Source: Calliopsis andreniformis (lineage: Eukaryota; Arthropoda; Insecta; Hymenoptera; Andrenidae). From it: 64,000 nucleotides of DNA. Below the pieces are notes generated by a model. The model was given only the letters and a program-made list of their open reading frames with translations. It made no database searches and had not been told where the DNA came from. The position numbers were made by a program, and so were the translations under genes. Location: positions 1,364,001 through 1,428,000 of the forward strand of contig NW_027480504.1 of assembly GCF_051401765.1 (NCBI RefSeq). The letters run 5' to 3'. Shown here in pieces: positions 1 to 12,800 of the stretch. Position 1 is the first letter of the stretch. Every line of letters begins with the position of its first letter.

Positions 1-1995
1 ATCTTCAATCCTCAATACCCAATCTTCAATCCTCAATCCTCAAACCTCAATCCTCAATCCTCAATACTCAATCTCCAATCCTCAAACCTCAGTCCTCAAA
101 CCTCAATTCTGAATCCTCAAATCTCAATTCTGAGTCCTCAATCCTGAGTCCTCAATCTTCAGCCCTCAGTCCTCAACAGTCAGTAGACAATCCTCAATCC
201 TCAGTAGAATATCCTCAATTCACAGCCTTCAACACTCGATACTCGATCTGCAATCTTCAAACCACTATCCACAAACATCAATTCTCATCACTCAATCCTC
301 AACACTCAGTCCCCAATCCTCAATCTTCAATCCTCAATCCTCAATCCTCAATCCTCAATCCTCAACCTTCAATCCTCAATACTCAATCTTCAATCCTCAA
401 TCCTCAATCCTCGGTGATCAATCCTCAATCGTCGATCTCCAATCCTGAATACTCAATCTTCAATACTCAATCCTCAATCCTCAATCCTCAAACCTCAATC
501 CTCAATCCTCAGACCTCAAACAACAATACTCAACCCTCCGTCCCCGTCCTCAATCCACAACCCTCAGCCCTCGATCCTCAATCTTCAAAAATCAATATTC
601 AATCTTCAATCCTCAATCCTCAATCCTCAATACTCAATCCACAATCCTCAATGTTCAATCCTCAATACCCAAACCTCAATCTTCAATCCTCAATCCTCAA
701 TCCTCAATTCTCAATCCTCAATCCTCAATCCTCAGTCCTCAATTCTCAATCCTCAATCTTCAATCCTCAGTCCCCAATCCTCAATCTTCGACCCTCAATC
801 CTCAATCCTCAATCCTCGATCCTCAGTCCTCAATCCTCAATCCTCAATCCTCAATGTTCAATCCGCAATACCCAATCCTCAACATTCAATCCTCAATCCT
901 CAATCCTCAACCCTCAATCTTCAATCCTCAATACTCAATCTTCAATCCTCAATCCTCAATCCTCAATCCTCAATGCTCAATCATCAATCCTCAATCCTCA
1001 ACCCTCAATCTACAATCCTCAATACACAATCTGCAATCCTCAATCCTCAATCCTCAATCCTCACTCTTCAATCCTCAATGCCCAGTCCTCAATCATCAAT
1101 CCTCAATCCTCAATCCTCAATTCTCAATCCTCATTCCTCTATCATCAGTCCTCAATCTTCAATCCTCAAACCTCAATTCTCAATACTCAATCTTCAATCC
1201 TCAATCCTCAATTCTCAATCCTCAATACTGAATCCTCAAACCTCAATCCTCTATCCTCAATCCTCAATCCTCATTCTTCAATCCTCAATACCCAATACTC
1301 AATCTTCAATCCTCAATCCTCAATCCTCAATCCTCAATTCTCAATCCTCAAGCCTCAATCCTCAGACCTCAAACATCAATACTCAGACCTCAGTCCTCGT
1401 CCTCCATCCACAACCCTCAATCCTCAATCCTTAGTCCTCAATCCTCAATCCTCAATCCTCAAACCTCAATCCTCAACCGTCAGTCCCCGTCCTCAATCTT
1501 CAAACATGAATCCTCAATCCTCAGTCTTCAATCATCAATACTCAATCTTCAATCCTCAATCCTCAATCCTCATTCCTCAATCCTCAATCCTCATTCCTCA
1601 ATCCTCATTCTTCAATCCTCAACACCCAATCCTCAATCTTCAATCCTCAATCCTCAACTCTCAATCCTCAATCCTCAGTCCTCAGTTCACAAACCTCAAT
1701 CCTCAACCCTCAGCCCTCATCCTCAATCCTCAATCCTCAAACTTCAATCCTCAATCCCCAATGCTCAATTCTCAATCCTCAATCCTCAGTCGTCAGTCCT
1801 CAAACCTCTACCCTCAACTCTCAGCCCCCATCCTCAGTCCTCAATCCTCAATCCTCAATCCTCAGTCCTCAATCCACAATCCTCAATCCTCAAACCTGAA
1901 TCGTCAATCGTCAGCCCTCGTCCTCAATCCTCAACACTCAATCCTCAATCCTCAATATTCAATCATCAATACTCAATCTTCAATCCTCAATCCTC
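1..1995. repeat. Segment A, copy 1 (offset 4,402 to copy 2)
   Basis: It matches 4,403-6,397 base for base apart from scattered substitutions, for example T645/G5047, A884/C5286 and T1198/C5600. It holds one Block 1 copy (unit 16 at 271), several Block 3 phrases and a Block 4 phrase near 1,905. Window base 1 already lies inside the duplicated segment, so the left edge is outside the window. The match stops near 1,995, where the sequence switches to segment D. Confidence 0.9.
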
Positions 1996-3575
1996 AATAC
2001 TCAATCCTCAATCCTCAATCCTCAATCCTCATTCTTCAATTCTCAATACCCAATCCTCAATCTTCAATCCTCAACACCCAATCCGCAATCTTGAATCCTC
2101 AATGTTCAATCCGCAATACCCAACCTTCAATCTTCAATCCTCAACCCTCAATCCTCAATCCTCAATCCTCAATCCTCAATCTTCAATCCTCAATACTCAA
2201 TCTTCAATCCTCAATCCTCAATACTCAATCCTCAATCCTCAATCCTCAGTCCTCAAACCTCAATCCTGAATCCTCAAACCTGAATCCTCATTCTTCAGCC
2301 CTCAGTCCTCAACAATCAGTTGTCAATCCTCAATCCTCAGTAGAGTATCCTCAATTCACTGGTTTCAATACTCAATACTCAACCTGAAATCTTCAAATCT
2401 CTATCCACAAACATCAATTCTCGTCACTCAACCCTCAACACTCAGCCCCAATCCTCAATATTCAATCCTCAATCCACAATCCTCAGTCCTCAATCCTCAA
2501 TCATCAATCCTCAATACTCAATCTTCAATCCTCAATCCTCAATCCTCGATCCTCAATGCTCAATCGTCGATCTCCAATCCTGAATACTCAATCTTCAATA
2601 CTCAATCCTCAATCCTCAATCCTCAATCCTCAATCCTCATTCTTCAATCCTCAATACCCAATCCTCAATCTTCAATCCTCAATCCTCAATCCTCAATCTT
2701 CAATCCTCAGTCCCCAATCCTCAATCTTCAACCCTCAATCCTCAATCCTCAATCCTCGATCCTCAGTCCTCAATCCTCAATCCTCAATCCTCAATCCTCA
2801 ATCTTCAATCCTCAATACTCAATCTCCAATCCTCAAACTTCAGTCCTCAAACCTCAATTCTGAATCCTGAAATCTCAATTCTGGATCCTCAATCCTGAAC
2901 CCTCAATCTTCAGCTCTCAGTCCTCAACAATCAGTTGTCAGTCATCAATCCTCAATAGAATATACTCAATTCACAGTTTTCAATACACAATACTCAATCT
3001 GCAATCTTCAAATCTCTATCAACAAACATCAATTCTCATCACTCAACCCTCCAAACTCAGTCTTCAATGTTCAATCCTCAATCCTCAATTCTCGATCTTC
3101 AATCCTCAATACTGAACATTCAACCCTCAATCCTCAATCCTCAGTCCTCAATTCTCAATTCTCAATCTTCAATCCTCAGTCCCCAATCCTCAATATTCGA
3201 CCCTCAATCCTCAATCCTCAATCCTCGATCCTCAGTCCTCAATCCTCAATCCTCAATCCTCAATGTTCAATCCTCAATACCCAATCCTCAATCTTCAATT
3301 CTCAATCCTCAATCCTCAATCCTCAATCCTCAATCCTCAATCCTCAATCCTCAGTCCTCAAACCTTAATCCTGAATCGTCAATCCTGAATCCTCAATCTT
3401 CAGCACTCAGTCCTCAACAATCAGTTGTCAATCCTCAGTCCTCAATGGAATATCATCAATTCACAGTTTTCAATACTCAATACTCAATCTGCAATCATCA
3501 AATCTCTATCCACAAACATCAATTCTCATCACTCAACACTCAACACTCCGTCCTCAATCCTCAATCTTCAATCCT
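1996..3575. repeat. Segment D, copy 1 (matches about 35,951-37,523)
   Basis: It matches 35,951-37,523 at an offset of 33,955, changing to 33,948 after one heptamer is lost in a pure run near 3,310-3,350. Its first 450 bases also match about 13,467-13,930. It contains Block 1 copies with unit 16 at 2407, 3022 and 3512. The hexamer TCAGCC near 2,443 shifts the phase by -1. Confidence 0.82.
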
Positions 3576-4402
3576 CAATCTTCAATCCTCAATACTCAAT
3601 CTTCAATCCTCAATCCTCAATTCTCAATCCTCAATGCTCAATACTCAATCGTCAATCCTCAATCCCAAATCCTCAATCTTCAATACTGAATCCTCAATCC
3701 TCAATCTTCAATCCTCAATCCTCAGTCCACACACCTCATTTCTGAATCCTCAATCCTGAGTCCTCAATCTTCAGCCCTCAGTCCTCAACAGTCAGTAGTC
3801 AATCCTCAATCCTCAGTAGAATATCCTCAATTCACAGCCTTCAACACTCGATACTCGATCTGCAATCTTCAAACCACTATCCACAAACATCAATTCTCAT
3901 CACTCAACCCTCAGCACTCAGTCCTCAATGTTCAATCCTCAATCCTCAATTCTCATTCTTCAATTCTCAATACTGAACCTTCAATCCCCAATCCTCAATC
4001 CTCAATCCTCAATCCTCAATACTCAATCCTCAATCCTCAATCCTCAATCCTCATTCTTCAATTCTCAATACCCAATCCTCAATCTTCAATCCTCAACACC
4101 CAATCCGCAATCTTCAATCCCCAATGTTCAATTCGCAATACCCAATCCCCAATCTTCAATCCTCAACCCTCAATCCTCAATCCTCAATCCTCAATCCTCA
4201 ATCTTCAATCCTCAATACTCAATCTTCTATCCTCAATCCTCAGTCCTCACTCCTCAATCCTCATTCTTCAATCCTCAATACCAAATCCTCAATCCTCAAT
4301 CCTCAATTCTCAATCCTCAATCCTCAATCCTCAGACTTCAAACAACAATACTCAACCCTCAGTCCTCGTCCTCAATCCACAACCCTCAATCCTCAATCCT
4401 CA
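3576..4402. repeat. Satellite mosaic between segment D and segment A copy 2
   Basis: Heptamer array with one Block 1 copy of the TCAAACC-ACTATCC subfamily (unit 16 at 3883). It is followed by phrases resembling those after the Block 1 copy at 13,332 and a Block 3 phrase near 4,330. I see no gene or other element. Confidence 0.75.
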
Positions 4403-6397
4403 ATCTTCAATCCTCAATACCCAATCTTCAATCCTCAATCCTCAAACCTCAATCCTCAATCCTCAATACTCAATCTCCAATCCTCAAACCTCAGTCCTCA
4501 AACCTCAATTCTGAATCCTCAAATCTCAATTCTGAGTCCTCAATCCTGAGTCCTCAATCTTCAGCCCTCAGTCCTCAACAGTCAGTAGACAATCCTCAAT
4601 CCTCAGTAGAATATCCTCAATTCACAGCCTTCAACACTCGATACTCGATCTGCAATCTTCAAACCACTATCCACAAACATCAATTCTCATCACTCAATCC
4701 TCAACACTCAGTCCCCAATCCTCAATCTTCAATCCTCAATCCTCAATCCTCAATCCTCAATCCTCAACCTTCAATCCTCAATACTCAATCTTCAATCCTC
4801 AATCCTCAATCCTCGGTGATCAATCCTCAATCGTCGATCTCCAATCCTGAATACTCAATCTTCAATACTCAATCCTCAATCCTCAATCCTCAAACCTCAA
4901 TCCTCAATCCTCAGACCTCAAACAACAATACTCAACCCTCCGTCCCCGTCCTCAATCCACAACCCTCAGCCCTCGATCCTCAATCTTCAAAAATCAATAT
5001 TCAATCTTCAATCCTCAATCCTCAATCCTCAATACTCAATCCACAAGCCTCAATGTTCAATCCTCAATACCCAAACCTCAATCTTCAATCCTCAATCCTC
5101 AATCCTCAATTCTCAATCCTCAATCCTCAATCCTCAGTCCTCAATTCTCAATCCTCAATCTTCAATCCTCAGTCCCCAATCCTCAATCTTCGACCCTCAA
5201 TCCTCAATCCTCAATCCTCGATCCTCAGTCCTCAATCCTCAATCCTCAATCCTCAATGTTCAATCCGCAATACCCAATCCTCAACCTTCAATCCTCAATC
5301 CTCAATCCTCAACCCTCAATCTTCAATCCTCAATACTCAATCTTCAATCCTCAATCCTCAATCCTCAATCCTCAATGCTCAATCATCAATCCTCAATCCT
5401 CAACCCTCAATCTACAATCCTCAATACACAATCTGCAATCCTCAATCCTCAATCCTCAATCCTCACTCTTCAATCCTCAATGCCCAGTCCTCAATCATCA
5501 ATCCTCAATCCTCAATCCTCAATTCTCAATCCTCATTCCTCTATCATCAGTCCTCAATCTTCAATCCTCAAACCTCAATTCTCAATACTCAATCTTCAAC
5601 CCTCAATCCTCAATTCTCAATCCTCAATACTGAATCCTCAAACCTCAATCCTCTATCCTCAATCCTCAATCCTCATTCTTCAATCCTCAATACCCAATAC
5701 TCAATCTTCAATCCTCAATCCTCAATCCTCAATCCTCAATTCTCAATCCTCAAGCCTCAATCCTCAGACCTCAAACATCAATACTCAGACCTCAGTCCTC
5801 GTCCTCCATCCACAACCCTCAATCCTCAATCCTTAGTCCTCAATCCTCAATCCTCAATCCTCAAACCTCAATCCTCAACCGTCAGTCCCCGTCCTCAATC
5901 TTCAAACATGAATCCTCAATCCTCAGTCTTCAATCATCAATACTCAATCTTCAATCCTCAATCCTCAATCCTCATTCCTCAATCCTCAATCCTCATTCCT
6001 CAATCCTCATTCTTCAATCCTCAACACCCAATCCTCAATCTTCAATCCTCAATCCTCAACTCTCAATCCTCAATCCTCAGTCCTCAGTTCACAAACCTCA
6101 ATCCTCAACCCTCAGCCCTCATCCTCAATCCTCAATCCTCAAACTTCAATCCTCAATCCCCAATGCTCAATTCTCAATCCTCAATCCTCAGTCGTCAGTT
6201 CTCAAACCTCTACCCTCAACTCTCAGCCCCCATCCTCAGTCCTCAATCCTCAATCCTCAATCCTCAGTCCTCAATCCACAATCCTCAATCCTCAAACCTG
6301 AATCGTCAATCGTCAGCCCTCGTCCTCAATCCTCAACACTCAATCCTCAATCCTCAATATTCAATCATCAATACTCAATCTTCAATCCTCAACCCTC
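4403..6397. repeat. Segment A, copy 2
   Basis: This is the second copy of 1-1,995, in the same orientation. It has a Block 1 copy with unit 16 at 4673 and the same order of Block 3 and Block 4 phrases. It spans most of the longest stop-free stretch in the window (3,928-6,594), which exists only because the repeat lacks stops on this strand. Confidence 0.9.
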
Positions 6398-7490
6398 AAT
6401 CTTCAATCCTCAATCCTCAATTCTCAGTCCTCAATACTCAATCCTCAATCGTCAATCCACAATCCCCAATCCTCAATCTTCAATCCTCGATCCTCAATCC
6501 TCAATCCTCAATCCTCAATCTTCAATCCTCAATACTCAATCTTCAATCCTCAATCCTCAATCCTCAATCCTCAATGCTCAATCCTCAATCCTGAATCCTC
6601 AATCCTCAACCATCAATCTTCAATCCACAATACGCAATCTGCAATCCTCAATCCTCAATCCTCAATCCTCAATCCTCATTCATCAATCCTCAATGCCCAG
6701 TCCTCAATCTTCAATCCGCAATCCTCAATCGTCAATTCTCAATCCTCAATCCTCAATCATCAATCCTCAATCCTCAGTCCTCAAACCTCAATTCTCAATA
6801 CTCAATCTTCAATCCTCAATCCTCAATCCTCATTCCTCAATATACAATCCTCAACCATCAATCCTCAATCCCCAATCCTCAATCTTCAGTCATCAATACT
6901 CAATCTTCAATTCTCAATCCTCAATCCTCAATCTTCAATCCTCAATCCTCAATCTTCAATCCTCAATTTTCAATTCTCAATTCTCAATTCTCAGTCCTCA
7001 AACCTCAATCCTGAATCCACAACCCTGAATCCTCAACCTTCAGACCTCAGTCCTCAACAATCAGTCGTCAATTCTCAATCCTCAATAGAATATCATCAAT
7101 TCACACCTTTCAATACTCAATACTCAACCAGCAATCTTCAAATCTCTATCCACACACATCAATTCTCATCACTCAACCCTCAACATTCAGTCCCCAATCC
7201 TCAATCTTCAATCCTCAATCCTCAATCCTCAATTCTCAATCCTCAATCCTCAGTCCTCAGACCTCAAACAACAATCCTCAACTCTCAGCACCGATTCTCA
7301 ATCCTCAATCCCCAATCTACAATCCTGAATCCTCAATCCTCAAGCCTCAATCCTCAATCCTCAATGCTCAGTACTCAAACCTCAATCCTCAACCCTCAAT
7401 TCTCAATCCTCAATCTTCAGTCATCAATACCCAATCTTCAATCCTCAATCCTCAATCCTCAATACTCAACCATCAATACTCAATTCTCAA
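6398..7490. repeat. Satellite mosaic with one Block 1 copy
   Basis: The stretch 6,398-6,830 resembles 11,660-12,080, including the units around TACGCAATCTGCAATCC. A Block 1 copy follows with unit 16 at 7152, slightly diverged (ACACACA). A run near 6,900-6,990 is rich in TCAATCT and TCAATTC. I see no gene. Confidence 0.75.
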
Positions 7491-7665
7491 TACTCAATAG
7501 AACATCCTGAATTCTCATGGTTCAATACTCAATCCACAATATTCAATAATCAAATCTCAATCCTCAAACATCAATTCTCAACACTCAATCCTCAACACTC
7601 AGTCCTCTCTCTTCAACCCTACATCCTCAACACTCAATCCTCAAGCGTCAATCCTCAATCCTCAA
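7491..7665. repeat. Block 2 copy with flank shared with about 55,030-55,200
   Basis: This Block 2 copy carries the GAACATCC and TCATGGT variants and a CTACATCC tail. The same variants occur only in the copy at 55,031-55,200 (offset about 47,544), so these two form a private subfamily despite lying at opposite ends of the window. Confidence 0.78.
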
Positions 7666-8000
7666 TCCCTAATATTCAATCCTCAATCCTCAGTCCGCAA
7701 TCCTCAATCCTCAATCTTCAATCCTCAATACTCAATTTTCAATCCTCAATCTTCAATCCTCAATCCTCAATCCTCAATCCTCAATCCTCAATCATCAATC
7801 TTCAATCCTCAGACCTCAAACAGCAATACTCAACCCTCAGTCCTCGTCCTCAATCCACAACCATCAATACTCAATCCTCAATCATCAATCATCAATATTC
7901 AATCTTCAGTCCTCAATCCTCAATCCTAAATCCTCAATCATCAATGTTCAATGCGCAATACCCAATCCTCAATCTTCAATCCACAATCCTCAATCCTCAA
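7666..8000. repeat. Segment shared with 46,110-46,440, 57,785 and 60,344 regions
   Basis: The stretch beginning CCCTAATATTC and containing the CAGCAA form of Block 3 and the unit pair around AATGTTCAATGCGCAATAC recurs near 46,115, 57,785 and 60,344. The offset to the first changes by a few bases across the match, so small indels have occurred. Confidence 0.7.
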
Positions 8001-10998
8001 TCCTCAATCCTCAATCCTCAATCCTCAGTCCTCAAACGTCAATACTCAATTTTCAATCCTCAATACTCAATCTTCAATCCTCAATGCTCAATCCTCAATC
8101 CTCAATCCTCAGTCCTCAATCCACAATCCTCAATCCTCAAACCTCAATCCTCAATCGTCAGCCCTCGCCTCAATCCTCAACACTAAATCCTCAATACTCA
8201 ATCTTCAATCATCAATACTCAATCTTCAATGCTCGATCCTCAATCTTCAATCCTCAATCCTCAATCTTCAATCCTCAATCCTCAATCCTCGATTCTCATT
8301 CCTCAATCCTCAATCGTCAATCCTCAATCCTCAATCCTCAACCCTCAATCCTCAATGTTGAATCCTCAATACACAATCCTCAGTCTTCATTCCTCAATCC
8401 TCAATCCTCAATCCTCAATCCTCAGTCTTCAATCCTCAATCCTCAATCCCCAATTCTCAATCCTCAATCCTCAATCCTCAGAACTCAAACATCAATACTC
8501 AACCCTCAGTCCTCGTCCTCAATCCACAACACTCAATCCTCAATCCTCAGTCCTCAATCCTCAATCCTCAATCCTCAACCCTCAATCCTCAGTGTTGAAT
8601 CCTCAATACACAATCCTCAGTCTTCATTCCTCAATCCTCAATCCTCAATCCTCAATCCTCAGTCCCCAATCCTCAATCTTCAACCCTCAATCCTCAATCC
8701 TCAATCCTCAATCTTCAATCCTCAATACTCAATCATCAATACTCAATCTTCAATCCTCAATCCTCAATCTGCAAACCTCAATCCTCAATCTTCAATCCTC
8801 AATCCTCAATTCTCAGTACTCAATCCTCAATTCTGAATCCTCAATCTTCAATCCTCAATCCCCAATCCTCAATCTTCAATCATCGATACTCAATCCTCAA
8901 TCCTCAATACTCAAACTTGAATCCTCAATACTCAATCTTCAATCCTCAATCCTCAATCCTCAATCCTCAATCCTCAGTCCTCAATCCACAATACTCAATC
9001 CTCAAACATCAATCGTCAATCGTCAGCCCTCGTCCACAATCCTCAACACTCAATCCTCAATCCTCAATATTCAATCATCAATACTCTATCCTCAATCCTC
9101 AATATTCAATCATCAATACTCAATCTTCAAACCTCAATCCTCAATCTTCAATCCTCAATCCTCAATTCTCAGTACTCAATCCTCAATTCTCAATCCTCAA
9201 TCCTCAATCCTCAGACCTCAAACATCAATACTCAACCCTCAGTCCTCGTCCTCAATCCACGACACTCAATCCACAACCCTCAATCCTCAATCCTCAATCC
9301 TCAATCCTCAGTCCTCAGTCCTCAGTCCTCAAACCTCAATCCTCAACCCTCAGCCCTCATCCTCCATCCTCGATACTCAATCATCAATCCTCAATCTTGT
9401 ATCCTCATTATTCAATCTTCAATCCTCAATCCTCAATCCTCAATCCTCAATCCTCAATCCTCAGTGATCAATACTCAATCTTCAATACTCAATCCTCAAT
9501 CCTCAATCCTCAATCCTCAATCCTCATTCCTCAATTCTCAACCCTCAATCCTCAGTCCACAAACCTTAATCCTGAATCCTCAATCCTGAATCCCCAAACT
9601 TCAGCCCTCAGTCCTCAACAATCAGTTGTCAATCCTCAATCCTCAATGGAATATCATCAATTCACAGTTTTCAATACTCAACACTCAATCTGCAATCTTC
9701 AAATCTCTATCCACAAACATCAATTCTCATCACTCAACACTCAACACTCCGTCCCCAACCCTCAATCTTCAATCCTCAATCCTCAATCCTCAATCCTCAA
9801 TCCTCAAATTTCAATCCTCAATACTCAATCTTCAATCCTCAATACTCAATCCTCAATCCTCAATCCTCAGTCCTCAATCCACAATCCTCAATCCCCAAAC
9901 CTCAATCGTCAATCGTCAGCCCTTGTCCTCAATCCTCAACACTCAATCCTCAATCCTCAATATTCAATCATCAATACTCAATCTTCAATACTCAATCCTC
10001 AATTCTCAATCCTCAATACTGAATCCTCAAACCTCAATCCTCTATCCTCAATCCTCTATCCTCATTCTTCAATCCTCAATACCCAATACACAATGTTCAA
10101 TCCTCAATCCTCAATCCTCAATTCTCAATCCACAACCCTCAATCCTCAATCCTCAGTCCTCAATCCTCAATCCTCAATCCTCAAACTTCAATCCTCAACC
10201 GTCAGTCCCCGTCCTCAATCCTCAAACATGAATCCTCAATCCTCAGTCTTCAATCATCAATACTCAATCTTCAATCCTCAATCCTCAATCCTCATTCTTG
10301 AATCCTCAATCCTCATTCCTCAATCCTCAGACCTCAAACATCAATACTCAACCCTCAGTCCCCGTCCTCAATCCACAACACTCAATCCTCAATCCTCAAT
10401 CCTCAGTCGACAAACCTCAATTCTGAATCGTCAATCCTGAGTCCTCAATCTTCAGCCCTCAGTCCTCAACAATCACTAGTCAATCCTCAATCCTCAGTAG
10501 AATATCCTCAATTCACAGTTTTCAACACTCAATACTCGATCTGCAATCTTCAAACCACTATCCACAAACATCAATTCTCACCACTCAACCCTCAGCACTC
10601 AGTCCTCAATGTTCAATCCTCAATCCACAATTCTCAATCTTCAATCCTCAATACTGAATATTCAATCACCAATCCTCAATCCTCAATCCTCAATCCTCAA
10701 TACTCAACCCACAGTCCTCAATCCTCAATCCTCATTCTTCAATTCTCAATACCCAATCCTCAGTCTTCAATCATCAACACCCAATCCGCAATCTTCAATC
10801 CTCAATGTTCAATCCGCAGTACCCAATCCTCAATCTTCAATCCTCAACCCTCACTCCTCAATCCTCAATCCTCAATACTCAATCTTCAATCCTCAATACT
10901 CAATCTTCAATCCTCAATCCTCAATACTCAATCTTGAATCCACATTCTTCAATCCTCAACACCCAATCCTCAATCTTCAATCCTCAACCCTCAGTCCT
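8001..10998. repeat. Satellite mosaic with two Block 1 copies
   Basis: Heptamer array with Block 1 unit 16 at 9713 (TCAAATC subfamily) and 10563 (TCAAACC subfamily), Block 3 phrases near 8,480 and 9,210, Block 4 phrases near 9,010 and 9,900, and the pentamer TCGCC near 8,165. The part 8,925-9,210 recurs at about 22,313-22,590, 34,149-34,430, 39,694-39,965, 48,945-49,210 and 63,175-63,440. I see no gene. Confidence 0.75.
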
Positions 10999-12230
10999 CA
11001 ATTCTCAATCCTCAATCCTCAATCCTCAGACCTCAAACATCAATACTCAACCCTCAGTCCCCGTCCTCAATCCACAACACTCAATCCTCAATCCTCAGTC
11101 CTCAATCCTCAATCCTCAATCCTCAAACCTCAATGCTCAACCGTCAGACCCCGTCCTCAATCCTCAAACATGAATTCTCAATCCTCAGTCTTCAATCATG
11201 AATACTCATTCTTCAATCCTCAATCCTCAATCTTTATTCCTCAATCCTCAATGCTCATTCCTCAATCCTCATTCTTCAATCCTCAACACCCAATCCTCAA
11301 ACTTCAATCCTCAATCCTCAACTCTCAATCCTCAATCCTCAGTCCTCAGTCCACAAACCTCAGTCCTCAACCCTTAGCCCTCATCCTCAATCCTCAACCC
11401 TCAGCCCTCATCCTCAATCCTCAATCCTCATTTCTCAATCCTCAATCCTCAGTCCTCAGTCCTCAAACCTCTACCCTCAAACCTCAGCCCTCATCCTCAA
11501 TCCTCAATCCTCAATCCTCAATCCTCAGTCCTCAATCCACAATCCTCTATCCTCAAACCGCAATCGTCAATCGTCAGCCCTCGTCCTCAATCCTCAACAC
11601 TCAATCCTCAATCCTCAATATTCAATCATCAATACTCAATCTTCAATCCTCAATCCTCAATCCTCAATCTTCAATCCTCAATCCTCACTTCTCAGTCCTC
11701 AATACTCAATCCCCAATCGTCAATCCTCAATCCTCAATCCTCAATCTTCAATCCTCGATCCTCAATCCTCAATCCTCAATCCTCAATCTCCAATCCTCAA
11801 TACTCAATCTTCAATCCTCAATCCTCAATGCTCAATCCTTAATGCTCAATCCACAATCCTCAATCCTCAACCATCAATCTTCAATCCTCAATACGCAATC
11901 TGCAATCCTCAATCCTCAATCCTCAATCCACAATCCTCATTCATCAATCCTCAATGCCCAGTCCTCAATCTTCAATCCGCAATCCTCAATCCTCAATTCT
12001 CAATCCTCAATCCTCAATCATCAATCCTCAATCCTCAATCCTCAAACCTCAATTCTCAATACTCTATCTTCAATCCTCAATCCTCAATTCTCAATCCTCA
12101 ATACTGAATCCTCAAACCTCGATCCTCTATCCTCAATCCTCTATCCTCATTCTTCAATCCTCAATACCCAATACTCAATTTTCAATCCTCAATCCTCAAT
12201 CCTCAATTCTCAATCCTCAATCCTCAATCC

Positions 12231-12285
12231 TCAGACCTCAAACATCAATACTCAACCCTCAGTCCTCGTCCTCAATCCACAACCC
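12231..12285. repeat. Block 3, representative copy: phrase with the hexamer TCGTCC
   Basis: The phrase opens TCAGACC-TCAAACA, continues with TCAATAC, TCAACCC and TCAGTCC, then has a six-base unit (TCGTCC here, CCGTCC in other copies) followed by TCAATCC and ACAACCC. The missing base shifts the heptamer phase by -1. Copies recur across the window, for example near 510, 1360, 4330, 5765, 8480, 9210, 11030, 20340, 22865, 24065, 32170, 39160, 40985, 42610, 44730 and 51775. A subfamily has CAACAA or CAGCAA in place of CAAACA-TCAA (near 510, 4912, 7810, 19,440, 46,260). Confidence 0.82.
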
Positions 12286-12800
12286 TCAATCCTCAATCAT
12301 CAGTCCTCAATCCTCAATCCTCAATCCTCAAACTTCAATCCTCAACCGTCAGTCCCCGTCCTCAATCCTCAAACATGAATCCTCAATCCTCAGTCTTCAA
12401 TCATCAATACTCAATCTTCAATCCTCAATCCTCAATCCTCAAACTTCAATCCTCAATCCTCAACTCTCAATCCTCAATCCTCAGTCCACAGTCCACAAAC
12501 CTCAATCCTCAACCCTCAGCCCTCATCCTCAATCCTCAACCCTCAAACTTCAATCCTCAATCCTCAATCCTCAATTCTCAATCCTGAATCCTCAGTCCTC
12601 AGTCCTCAAACCTCTACCCTTCACCCTCAGCCCTTATCCTCAATCCTCAATCCTCAATCCTCAATCCTCAATCTTCAATCCTCAATACTCAATCTGCAAT
12701 CCTCAATCCTCAGTCCGCAATCCTCAATCCTCAACATTCAACGCACAAACCTCAACCATCAATACTCAATACTCAACCATCAATCCTCAATTCTCAATAC

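Noticed and set aside
3928..6594. 888-codon open reading frame on the + strand, and others at 36,511-38,556 (681), 414-2,387 (657) and 10,609-12,378 (589)
   Set aside because: The repeat has no stop in any + frame, so long open stretches are expected. They overlap in two frames with the same low-complexity peptide, begin and end at chance ATG and TGA or TAG variants, and show no domain, signal peptide or codon pattern.
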